Shown here: positions 1 through 7,424 of the stretch, one piece after another
Position numbering within the stretch: position 1 is the stretch's first letter
Layout of the letters: each line of letters starts with the position of its first letter
Source of the DNA: Ruminococcaceae bacterium UBA5891
Lineage (GTDB): Bacteria; Bacillota; Clostridia; Oscillospirales; Acutalibacteraceae
Length of the DNA: 15,510 bases
NCBI GenBank assembly: GCA_002431945.1
Contig: DJET01000052.1
Location: 1 to 15,510, forward strand
Direction of reading: 5' to 3'
Notes under the pieces: model-generated
Seen by the model: only the letters and a program-made list of their open reading frames with translations
Databases searched by the model: none
Told to the model about the DNA's origin: nothing
Position numbers and translations under genes: made by a program

Positions 1-15
1 TTTTTCGACAGACTG

Positions 16-41
16 AGCCGCGGAAAATCCGCGGCTGTTTT
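16..41 (+). terminator. Rho-independent terminator of the upstream unit
   Basis: A perfect 9-bp stem (AGCCGCGGA at 16-24 paired with TCCGCGGCT at 28-36) encloses a three-base AAA loop. It is followed by G and a short T-run (38-41). Read on the + strand this is a classical intrinsic terminator. Read on the other strand no T-run follows, so it most likely ends a + strand gene lying left of the window and insulates the promoter downstream. Confidence 0.8.
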
Positions 42-80
42 AAAATTAACAAAACGGTTATAATTTAAGCGCCGCCGCAC

Positions 81-109
81 TTGAAAAGCACGCCTTTTTA
101 TGGTACAAT
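81..109 (+). promoter_or_regulatory. Sigma-70/SigA-type promoter with extended -10 for the operon
   Basis: A TTGAAA -35 box (81-86) and a TACAAT -10 box (104-109) are separated by exactly 17 bases. TGG directly before the -10 box (101-103) fits the extended -10 pattern TGn. It is the only strong promoter-like sequence I see ahead of the gene string. It lies 33 bases before the miaB start and just after the upstream terminator, as expected for the head of an operon. Confidence 0.8.
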
Positions 110-129
110 AAGTTCATTACTGATTGAAC

Positions 130-144
130 GGAGAAGTATAATTG
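130..144 (+). promoter_or_regulatory. Ribosome binding site deciding the TTG start of miaB
   Basis: GGAGAAG (130-136) lies five bases before a TTG codon at 142. There is no ATG in frame at a comparable distance, so TTG is taken as the initiator. Confidence 0.7.
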
Positions 145-1542
145 ACAAAGGCTGTTTTAAAGGCGGAAAGCTTTGCAGAGCAACGCGCTTACGCCGAAAG
201 GGTTAAGGCTTTAGCCCTTAAAAAATACGGTAAAACGCCCAATGCGTGCGTTATCACGTTCGGCTGCCAGCAAAACGTAAGCGATTCCGAAAAGCTTAAA
301 GGTCAGCTTTCGAATATGGGGTACAAAATTACCGATAATATTGAAGACGCGCAGTTTATAATTTTTAACACCTGCGCGGTGCGCGAGCACGCCGAAGACA
401 GGGTTTACGGCAATATAGGCACAACAAAGGCGCTTAAAAAAAGCAATCCCGATATTATAGTTGCGGTGTGCGGCTGTATGGCGCAAAGGCAAAGCGTGGC
501 GGATAAAATTCGCAAAAGCTATCCTTACGTGGATATGGTTTTCGGCACACAGGCGGGCTTTCGCCTGCCCGAATTTATTTACAAAAGGCTTTCCGGCTCA
601 AAACGGGTGTTTGACCTGACGCTTGACAACGGCGAAATACCTGAGGATATTCCCGTTAAGCGGGACGGCACGTTTAAAGGCTGGCTGCCCGTAATGTACG
701 GCTGCAATAACTTTTGCACATACTGCATTGTGCCTTACGTGCGCGGCAGGGAGCGCTCCCGCGAGCCGGATAAAATAACAGCCGAGGCTGAGGAAATGAT
801 AGCTGCTGGCTATAAGGATATAACGCTTTTGGGGCAAAACGTAAATTCATACGGCAAGGGCGAAGCGCACGGCGTTAACTTTGCAGGGCTTTTGCGCCGC
901 ATAAACGCGCTTGACGGAGACTTTGTAATAAGGTTTATGACCTCCCACCCGAAGGACTGCACAAAAGAGCTTATAGACACCATAAGAGACTGCGAAAAGG
1001 TAAGCTCCCACCTGCACCTGCCGTTCCAAAGCGGAAGCGACAGAATTTTAAAGCTTATGAACCGCCGTTACGACAGGGCAAAATACCTTGAGCTTGTAAA
1101 TTACGCCAAAGAGCAGATACCGGCTCTCTGCCTTACCTCCGATATAATAGTGGGCTTTCCCGGCGAGACCTATGAGGACTTTAAGGAAACCTTAAGCCTT
1201 GTTAAGGAGGTTGAGTTTACCTCGCTTTTCACCTTTATTTATTCCCCGCGCGAGGGAACGCCCGCCGCCGTTATGGAAGACCCCGTAACGCGCGAGGAAA
1301 AGGGCAAATGGTTTTCGGAGCTTTTGGCTGTTCAAGAGGAAATTGCGCAGAAAAACGCGCCTCGGCTTGTGGGCAAAACCTACCGCGTGCTGTGCGATAC
1401 CGATTGCGGCAACGGCGTTTTAAGCGGTCACACCCGCGGTACGGCGGTAATTGAATTTTCGGGCGATAAAAGCCTTATAGGGCAGTTTGTAAACGTTAAG
1501 GCGGAAAGCTTTGACGGCGCTCTTAAGGGAAAAATAATTTAA
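142..1542 (+). CDS. miaB: tRNA-2-methylthio-N6-dimethylallyladenosine synthase MiaB
   Basis: This cytosolic radical-SAM methylthiotransferase converts i6A37 to ms2i6A37 in tRNAs that read codons starting with U. All three parts of the family are visible. The N-terminal UPF0004 domain (about residues 35-145) carries the auxiliary cluster cysteines C42 (in FGCQQN), C78 (in NTCAVREHAE) and C112 (in CGCMAQR). The radical-SAM core carries C188, C192 and C195 in GCNNFCTYC, followed by IVPYVRGRERSR. A TRAM-like RNA-binding tail follows from about residue 400. The length of 466 aa is normal for Gram-positive MiaB. It starts with TTG behind GGAGAAG and is the first gene of the operon. The partner enzyme MiaA is encoded four genes downstream, so both steps of the modification are probably co-transcribed. 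In Bacillus the orthologue ymcB also precedes ymcA. Identification is secure. Confidence 0.97.
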   Translation: MTKAVLKAESFAEQRAYAERVKALALKKYGKTPNACVITFGCQQNVSDSEKLKGQLSNMGYKITDNIEDAQFIIFNTCAVREHAEDRVYGNIGTTKALKKSNPDIIVAVCGCMAQRQSVADKIRKSYPYVDMVFGTQAGFRLPEFIYKRLSGSKRVFDLTLDNGEIPEDIPVKRDGTFKGWLPVMYGCNNFCTYCIVPYVRGRERSREPDKITAEAEEMIAAGYKDITLLGQNVNSYGKGEAHGVNFAGLLRRINALDGDFVIRFMTSHPKDCTKELIDTIRDCEKVSSHLHLPFQSGSDRILKLMNRRYDRAKYLELVNYAKEQIPALCLTSDIIVGFPGETYEDFKETLSLVKEVEFTSLFTFIYSPREGTPAAVMEDPVTREEKGKWFSELLAVQEEIAQKNAPRLVGKTYRVLCDTDCGNGVLSGHTRGTAVIEFSGDKSLIGQFVNVKAESFDGALKGKII

Positions 1543-1568
1543 AAAATAATCTGAAAGGAATTATTATT

Positions 1569-1973
1569 ATGGATATCATTGAAAAGGCAAGAGAATTAGG
1601 AAGGGCTATTCAGCAGGACGAGCGTTTTATCCGCTACGCCAAGGCAAGGCTTGCGAACGACGACAATAAGGAGCTGCAGGACGCGATAGGTCAGTTCAAC
1701 CTTACCCGTATGGAGCTTGACAGGGAAATAGGCTCTGACAATAAGGACGAGCTTAAGGTAACCGAGCTTAACGAAAAGCTGCGTAAAATTTACAGCGATA
1801 TAATGTCTACCCCCGCAATGACCGAATACAACACGGCTAAAGCCGCGCTTGACAGTATGGTAAACGAAGTAAACGTTATAATTTCAAAGTGCGTAGACGG
1901 CGAAGACCCCGACACCTGCGATACAAGCACAGGCTGCACGGGAAGCTGCTCTACCTGCGGCGGCTGCCATTAA
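1569..1973 (+). CDS. YlbF/YmcA-family protein with cysteine-rich tail
   Basis: This is a 134-aa, mostly alpha-helical protein of the YlbF/YmcA (Com_YlbF) family. In Bacillus subtilis, YmcA, YlbF and YaaT form a complex that binds [4Fe-4S] clusters and helps RNase Y mature certain transcripts; it affects competence, biofilm formation and sporulation. The body (residues 1-105) is charged and helical and contains the typical segment QFNLTRMELDREI. The last 27 residues hold six cysteines (C108, C117, C123, C127, C130, C133) and end in CSTCGGCH, which suggests iron-sulfur or zinc binding. The position directly after miaB matches Bacillus ymcB-ymcA and supports the family call, but I cannot tell YmcA from YlbF by eye. 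AAAGGAA lies about eight bases before the ATG. The gap after miaB is 26 bases, consistent with one operon. Confidence 0.85.
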   Translation: MDIIEKARELGRAIQQDERFIRYAKARLANDDNKELQDAIGQFNLTRMELDREIGSDNKDELKVTELNEKLRKIYSDIMSTPAMTEYNTAKAALDSMVNEVNVIISKCVDGEDPDTCDTSTGCTGSCSTCGGCH

Positions 1974-2013
1974 ATTTAAAAACAGGACTGTTAGAGAGCG
2001 GTGAAGTAAAAAA

Positions 2014-4614
2014 ATGGCGGAATTATCCCCTATGATGAAGCAATACCTTAATATTAAGGAGCAAAATAAAGACAGCATACTGTTTTTCCGCGTGGGCGAT
2101 TTTTACGAAATGTTTTTTGACGACGCAAAAACCGCCTCTGAAGAGCTTGATCTTACCCTTACGGGCAAGGACTGCGGGCAGGAAGAGCGCGCCCCTATGT
2201 GCGGCGTGCCCTACCACAGCTGCGAAGCGTATATAGCGCGGCTTATAGAAAAAGGTCACAAGGTGGCTATCTGCGAGCAGGTGGAAAACCCCGCAACCGC
2301 AAAGGGGCTTGTAAAGCGCGATATTATAAGGGTTATAACGCCCGGCACCGTAATTGAAGACTCTATGCTTGAAGAAAGCCGCAACAATTACCTTGCCGCC
2401 GTGGCGATAGTTTCGGGAAACGCGGGGCTTTGCTTTACCGACGCTTCAACCGGCGACTGCCACGTAACCCTTATCCCGCCCGACGGTCTTGAGGCGGCGG
2501 TTAAGGACGAGCTTATGCGCTTTTCGCCGAGCGAAGTGCTTGTGTGCGGAGAGCTGCGCTCAAATTCGCAGGAGCTTTGGGACTTTATAACCAAAAAGCT
2601 TGATTGCGCCGTAACCGAAAGACCCGCCGCAAGCTTTGACACGCGCCGTACCGAACGGATATATTCCGAGCATTTCGGCGTTTCCGAGCTTGAAAATTTA
2701 GGCATAGAGCGCGGCGGCGCAATGGCGGCGGCGTTCGGCGCGGTTATAGAATACCTGTACGATACGGGCAAAAGCCGCAATATATCGGTCAATCAGATAG
2801 ACGTATACTCAAGCGAGCAGTATATGCGCCTTGATATGACCGCGATAAGAAATTTAGAGCTTACCGAAACCATGCGCACAAAATCCAAAAAGGGCTCGCT
2901 TTTGTGGGTGCTTGATAAAACCAAAACGCCTATGGGCAAGCGGCTTATACGCTCGTGGATAGAAAAGCCCCTGCACAGCATAACCGCCGTAAACGCAAGG
3001 CAAAACGCCGTAGAGGAGCTTTGCTCGGACGCGGTTCTGCGCGGCGAGCTTGCCGAAGCGCTTACGGGTGTGCGCGACGTTGAACGTATTATGACAAAGG
3101 CGGTATACGCGACCGCAGGCGCGAGAGATCTCCTCGGCATAGCGGCGACCGCCCACAAATTTCCCGTTATTAAAAAGCTGCTTGAAAATTCAAAATGCAG
3201 GCTTTTGCGCGAAATATACGAGGGTATAGATCCGCTTTACGATATTTCCTCTCTTATAGACGCGGCAATAAGCGAAAAAGCCCCCATAACCGTGCGCGAG
3301 GGCGGCATTATAAAGGACGGCTATAACGAAGAGATAGACCTTCTGCGCGGCCATATGAAAAATGGGAACGACTTTTTATCCGAGATCGAGGCGCGCGAAA
3401 AGGAGCGCACCGGCATTAAAAGCCTGCACGTTAAATATAATAAGGTCTTCGGCTATTATATAGAGGTATCAAATTCATTTCTTGATAAGGTGCCTGAGGA
3501 TTACATAAGAAAGCAAACCCTTACAAACGGCGAACGCTTTATAACCGAGGAGCTTAAGGGCATAGAACAGCGCGTGCTTACCGCTAAGGACCGCGCGTTT
3601 CAGCTTGAATACGAAATTTTCGACGGCATAAGAAAGCAAACCGCCGCCGAGCTTAAGCGTTTTCAGCAAACCGCGGCGGCTATTGCGAAAATAGACGTGC
3701 TGCGCTCGTTTGCCGAGGTTTCGGTTAACAACCGCTATACAAGACCGCTTGTAAACGACGGCGGCGCGCTTAAAATAATAAACGGCAGGCACCCCGTTGT
3801 AGAGCAGGTTATAAGCACCCCCTTTGTTTCAAACGACACTCTGCTTGATATGCAGGAAAACCGCTGCACCGTTATAACAGGACCTAATATGGCGGGTAAA
3901 TCCACCTATATGCGACAGGTCGCCATAATTTCGCTTATGGCGCAAACGGGCTGCTTTGTTCCCGCGCAGTCTGCCGAGATAGGGCTGTTAGACGCAATAT
4001 TTACGCGCGTGGGCGCGTCGGACGACCTTGCGGCGGGGCAGTCGACCTTTATGGTGGAAATGAGCGAGGTTGCCGATATACTTAAAAACGCAACGCGCCG
4101 CAGCCTGCTTATTCTTGACGAAATAGGCAGAGGAACCTCTACCTTTGACGGTATGTCGATAGCGCGGGCGGTGCTTGAATTTGTAAACGATAAGAAAAGG
4201 CTGGGCGCAAAAACGCTTTTTGCCACCCATTATCACGAGCTTACCGAAATGGAAAACGAGCTTTCGGGCGTTAAAAACTACAATATAGCCGTTAAAAAGC
4301 GCGGCGACGATATAACATTTTTGCGCAGAATAGTGCGCGGCGGCGCGGACGACAGCTACGGCATAGAGGTTGCAAAGCTGAGCGGCATACCCGAAGAGGT
4401 TATAAAGCGCGCAAAGCAGGTGCTTAAAAAGACCGAGGAAGAGGGCATTGTAACCTACAAAACCGCTCCCGCGCCCGATATGCAGCTGCCGATAGAAATG
4501 CAGCAGGCAGAGGAGCTGTTAAGCGAGCTTAAAACGCTTGACGTTAACACCCTTACCCCCATTGAAGCAATGCAAATACTGTTTGACCTTGCCAATAAGG
4601 CAAAAAGCGTATAG
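2014..4614 (+). CDS. mutS: DNA mismatch repair protein MutS
   Basis: This ATPase recognises base mismatches and small loops and recruits MutL. The N-terminal mismatch-binding domain has the Phe-x-Glu reader in GDFYEMFFDDA (F30, E32). The C-terminal ABC-type ATPase has a Walker A GPNMAGKST (G623-T631), a Walker B LLILDE (D702, E703) followed by IGRGTSTFDG, and the downstream TLFATHYHEL block. The end DVNTLTPIEAMQILFDL matches the usual MutS terminus, so the 866-aa protein is complete and of ordinary length. A segment QLPIE (824-828) lies where Bacillus MutS carries its sliding-clamp motif, but it is a poor match, so clamp binding through it is uncertain. The ribosome binding site is modest (GGTGA, nine bases before the ATG). 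mutL follows 21 bases downstream, so the pair is coupled. Confidence 0.98.
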   Translation: MAELSPMMKQYLNIKEQNKDSILFFRVGDFYEMFFDDAKTASEELDLTLTGKDCGQEERAPMCGVPYHSCEAYIARLIEKGHKVAICEQVENPATAKGLVKRDIIRVITPGTVIEDSMLEESRNNYLAAVAIVSGNAGLCFTDASTGDCHVTLIPPDGLEAAVKDELMRFSPSEVLVCGELRSNSQELWDFITKKLDCAVTERPAASFDTRRTERIYSEHFGVSELENLGIERGGAMAAAFGAVIEYLYDTGKSRNISVNQIDVYSSEQYMRLDMTAIRNLELTETMRTKSKKGSLLWVLDKTKTPMGKRLIRSWIEKPLHSITAVNARQNAVEELCSDAVLRGELAEALTGVRDVERIMTKAVYATAGARDLLGIAATAHKFPVIKKLLENSKCRLLREIYEGIDPLYDISSLIDAAISEKAPITVREGGIIKDGYNEEIDLLRGHMKNGNDFLSEIEAREKERTGIKSLHVKYNKVFGYYIEVSNSFLDKVPEDYIRKQTLTNGERFITEELKGIEQRVLTAKDRAFQLEYEIFDGIRKQTAAELKRFQQTAAAIAKIDVLRSFAEVSVNNRYTRPLVNDGGALKIINGRHPVVEQVISTPFVSNDTLLDMQENRCTVITGPNMAGKSTYMRQVAIISLMAQTGCFVPAQSAEIGLLDAIFTRVGASDDLAAGQSTFMVEMSEVADILKNATRRSLLILDEIGRGTSTFDGMSIARAVLEFVNDKKRLGAKTLFATHYHELTEMENELSGVKNYNIAVKKRGDDITFLRRIVRGGADDSYGIEVAKLSGIPEEVIKRAKQVLKKTEEEGIVTYKTAPAPDMQLPIEMQQAEELLSELKTLDVNTLTPIEAMQILFDLANKAKSV

Positions 4615-4635
4615 TACAGAAAGGACGGTGTAAAA

Positions 4636-6486
4636 ATGCCTAAAATAAATTTACTTCCGAAACAGGTAGCCGAGCTTATCGCCGCAGGCGAGGTGGTAGA
4701 GCGCCCCGCGTCTGTAATAAAAGAGCTTATTGAAAACTCGATAGACGCAGGAGCCGACGATATTACCGTTGAAATTCAGCACGGCGGCATAACCTATATC
4801 CGCATTACAGATAACGGCTGCGGTATCGCGCGCGAGGACGTGCCCACGGCATTTTTACGCCATGCCACAAGCAAAATTAAAACGGGCGTTGATTTAGGCT
4901 CGATAGCAACCCTCGGCTTCAGGGGCGAGGCGCTTGCCGCGGTATCCTCGGTTTCCCGTGTTGAAATGTTTACAAGGGTTAAGGAGGAGGATTTCGGCAC
5001 CCACTATAAAATCGAGGGCGGCGAGGAAGTTTTAAACGAGGAAACGGGCTGTCCCACAGGTACCACAATTATAATAAGAGACCTTTTTTACAATACGCCC
5101 GCGCGTATGAAATTTTTAAAAAAGGACGTTTCCGAGGCAAATGCAGCCGCCGCCGTGGCGGACAGAATTGCCCTTTCCCACCCCGAAATTGCCTTTAAGC
5201 TTATAAGAGACGGCAAGCAAACCCTTAACACCGCAGGAGACGGCAAAATAACAAGCGCCGTTTACAGCGTTTTAGGGCGCGAATTTTCGGGAACGCTTAT
5301 ACCCGTAAACGGCGAGCTTGACCGCATAACCGTAAATGGGCTTACCTGCAAGCCCATATCATGCAGACCTACAAGAAATTACCAGTTTTTGTTTTTAAAC
5401 GGCAGGCTTGTGCGTTCGGGCACGGTATCCGCCGCGGCAGAGCAGGCATATAAAAACAGCGCTATGATAGGCAAATTCCCCGGCTTTGTGCTTTACCTTA
5501 CCGTACCGTTCGATACGGTGGACGTAAACGTTCACCCCGCCAAGACCGAGGTTAGATTTTCAGACGAAAAAAGAATATTCGACGCGGTTTATCACGCCGT
5601 GAAAACCGCAATATCAAAGGGCGATACAAGACCGGAAATTAAATTAAAGCAGCCCGTGTTCAATCCGTTTGAACGCCTTAAAACCGAAGAATACCGCCAG
5701 CAGCCGATAGAAAAGCCCACTGTTGCCGAGAAAATATACAACGAAAAAATAAGTTTACATAAATCTTTTACTCCACCCGCGTTTTCTACACCCGAAAAGC
5801 CGCAGGTTATATACGACAACACGCCGAAAGAACCGATAAAACCGCCTGTAATACCCGAAGACAAGCCTGCGGTTAAAGAAAGGGTTTCGGTTGACATAAT
5901 ACGTGAGGAGCCGGAAGAAAAGCCCGAAATACGCATTATAGGCGAAGCCTTTTCAACCTACATAATAGCCGAAACGGGCAGCAGCATTTATATGATAGAT
6001 AAGCACGCCGCCCACGAAAGAATACTGTTTAACGAGCTTAAAAAAAGGCAGTCGTCCGAGGTGCAGGCTCTGCTTACCCCCGTTACGGTTACCTTAACGC
6101 CCGAAGAATACGGCGCCGTAACCCAAAACACCGAAATACTTTCTAAAGCAGGGTTTGAAATAGAGGACTTCGGCAATACGTCCGTCAGGGTATACGCCGT
6201 TCCCGCAACCCTCACAAAGGAGGATACCGAGGCGCTTGTATCCGAGCTTGCGGGCAGTCTTTTAAAAACCTCAAGACCGGAGATCGAAAGGCTTGAGGAT
6301 ATATACCACACCGTAGCGTGCAGGGCGGCAATAAAGGCGGGAAACAGGCTTTCCCCGCTTGAAATGAAAAAATTAGCCGAAAGGGTGCTTGGCTCCGACG
6401 ACGTTATGTACTGCCCCCACGGAAGACCCGTAGCCTTTGAAATTAAAAGGCGCGAGCTTGAAAAGCAGTTTGGCAGAATACAATGA
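4636..6486 (+). CDS. mutL: DNA mismatch repair protein MutL (nicking endonuclease type)
   Basis: MutL links mismatch recognition by MutS to strand removal. In organisms without MutH it nicks DNA itself. The N-terminal GHKL ATPase shows ELIENSIDAGAD, TDNGCGI, GFRGEAL and the ATP-contacting lysine motif VNVHPAKTEVRF. A variable Pro/Lys/Glu-rich linker spans about residues 340-430. The C-terminal domain has the nuclease motif DKHAAHE (D455, H457, E461), ACRAAIK (C562) and CPHGRP (C593, H595), which correspond to the metal-binding residues of Bacillus MutL. QALLTP (477-482) fits the QxLxxP sliding-clamp motif. The nuclease motif departs from the DQHA(x)2E(x)4E consensus: K456 replaces Q or M, and N466 takes the last Glu position with Glu next to it. 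AAAGGA (4620-4625) precedes the ATG. The stop overlaps the miaA start as ATGA. Confidence 0.97.
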   Translation: MPKINLLPKQVAELIAAGEVVERPASVIKELIENSIDAGADDITVEIQHGGITYIRITDNGCGIAREDVPTAFLRHATSKIKTGVDLGSIATLGFRGEALAAVSSVSRVEMFTRVKEEDFGTHYKIEGGEEVLNEETGCPTGTTIIIRDLFYNTPARMKFLKKDVSEANAAAAVADRIALSHPEIAFKLIRDGKQTLNTAGDGKITSAVYSVLGREFSGTLIPVNGELDRITVNGLTCKPISCRPTRNYQFLFLNGRLVRSGTVSAAAEQAYKNSAMIGKFPGFVLYLTVPFDTVDVNVHPAKTEVRFSDEKRIFDAVYHAVKTAISKGDTRPEIKLKQPVFNPFERLKTEEYRQQPIEKPTVAEKIYNEKISLHKSFTPPAFSTPEKPQVIYDNTPKEPIKPPVIPEDKPAVKERVSVDIIREEPEEKPEIRIIGEAFSTYIIAETGSSIYMIDKHAAHERILFNELKKRQSSEVQALLTPVTVTLTPEEYGAVTQNTEILSKAGFEIEDFGNTSVRVYAVPATLTKEDTEALVSELAGSLLKTSRPEIERLEDIYHTVACRAAIKAGNRLSPLEMKKLAERVLGSDDVMYCPHGRPVAFEIKRRELEKQFGRIQ

Positions 6487-7418
6487 GCGGCATTAAAACA
6501 GTTTTTATAACAGGTCCCACGGCTTCGGGCAAAACCGCGCTCAGCGTTAGGCTTGCAAAGGAATTCGGCGGCGAGATAGTATCGGCGGATTCTATGCAGA
6601 TATATAGGGGCATACACATAGCCTCAGCCGCTCCCGATGAAGAGGAAAAATGCGGTGTTCCGCACCATATGCTTGAATTTTTAGAGCCCGAAAGCGAATT
6701 TTCGGTGGCGGATTATACCAAGGCGGCGCGCAAAATAATAAAGGATATAAATTCCCGCGGCAGGCTGCCGATAGTTGTCGGCGGCACGGGGCTTTATATA
6801 AACGCGCTTGCCGACAATACCGTTTTTATAACCGAAAAAGCCGACGGCACGTTAAGAGACAGGCTTGAAAAGCGGTTTGACAGTATAGGCGGCGCGGCAA
6901 TGCTTAAGGAGCTTGAAGCCGTAGATCCCGCCTCCGCCGCAAAGCTGCACCCTAACGACCGCAAGCGGATAGTGCGCGCTCTTGAGGTTTACAGCCTTAC
7001 GGGCGAGACTAAAACACGGCAGAACGAGCTTTCAAAAACGGGCGAAAAAATAATTAACCCGCTTTTTATAGGCATAACCTATAAAGACAGGCAACGGCTT
7101 TACGACAGAATAAATTTAAGGGTAGACAAAATGCTTGAAAACGGGCTTTTAAACGAAGCCGAGGCGGCGCTTAACCGCAGCGGCGGCGGCGCTTTTCAGG
7201 CAATAGGCCATAAAGAGCTCGCGGGCTATATAAACGGCGAATGTACCTTAGACGAGGCGACAGAGCGGCTTAAAATGCAAACGCGCCGCTATGCCAAGCG
7301 CCAGCTTACATGGTTTAACAAAAACGAACGCATACACTGGCTGTACCCCGACGGGAACGCGGATATATTCGCCGCCGCGGCAGCTTTAATAAATAAATTT
7401 TTAAGCGAGGAGGATTAG
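6483..7418 (+). CDS. miaA: tRNA dimethylallyltransferase MiaA
   Basis: MiaA transfers a dimethylallyl group to the N6 of A37 in tRNAs reading UNN codons, giving i6A37, the substrate of MiaB. The P-loop GPTASGKT is at residues 11-18. It is followed by SADSMQIYRG, PHHMLEFLEP, the VVGGTGLYINAL block near residue 100, FQAIGHKE and the C-terminal RRYAKRQLTWF. The length of 311 aa is typical. The start codon overlaps the mutL stop as ATGA (6483-6486), which suggests translational coupling. The mutL-miaA order is widespread in bacteria. In many of them hfq follows miaA, but no hfq is present here and the next gene encodes a membrane-fusion-type protein. Confidence 0.97.
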   Translation: MSGIKTVFITGPTASGKTALSVRLAKEFGGEIVSADSMQIYRGIHIASAAPDEEEKCGVPHHMLEFLEPESEFSVADYTKAARKIIKDINSRGRLPIVVGGTGLYINALADNTVFITEKADGTLRDRLEKRFDSIGGAAMLKELEAVDPASAAKLHPNDRKRIVRALEVYSLTGETKTRQNELSKTGEKIINPLFIGITYKDRQRLYDRINLRVDKMLENGLLNEAEAALNRSGGGAFQAIGHKELAGYINGECTLDEATERLKMQTRRYAKRQLTWFNKNERIHWLYPDGNADIFAAAAALINKFLSEED

Positions 7419-7424
7419 CATTTG
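7408..7424 (+). promoter_or_regulatory. Ribosome binding site deciding the TTG start of the HlyD-like gene
   Basis: AGGAGG (7408-7413) sits inside the last codons of miaA, eight bases before TTG at 7422. The TTG is followed by a basic residue and a hydrophobic helix, as expected for the N-terminus of a membrane-anchored protein. Confidence 0.7.

Noticed and set aside
36..64. A TATAAT at 59-64 as a second promoter before miaB.
   Set aside because: There is no acceptable -35 box at the right distance; the site is only part of the A/T-rich spacer after the terminator, and the promoter at 81-109 is far better.
5988..6617. A 209-codon open frame on the minus strand across the mutL/miaA junction.
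   Set aside because: It lies antisense to strongly conserved MutL and MiaA motifs, has no ribosome binding site that I can see and shows no recognisable domain; it is a by-product of codon bias.
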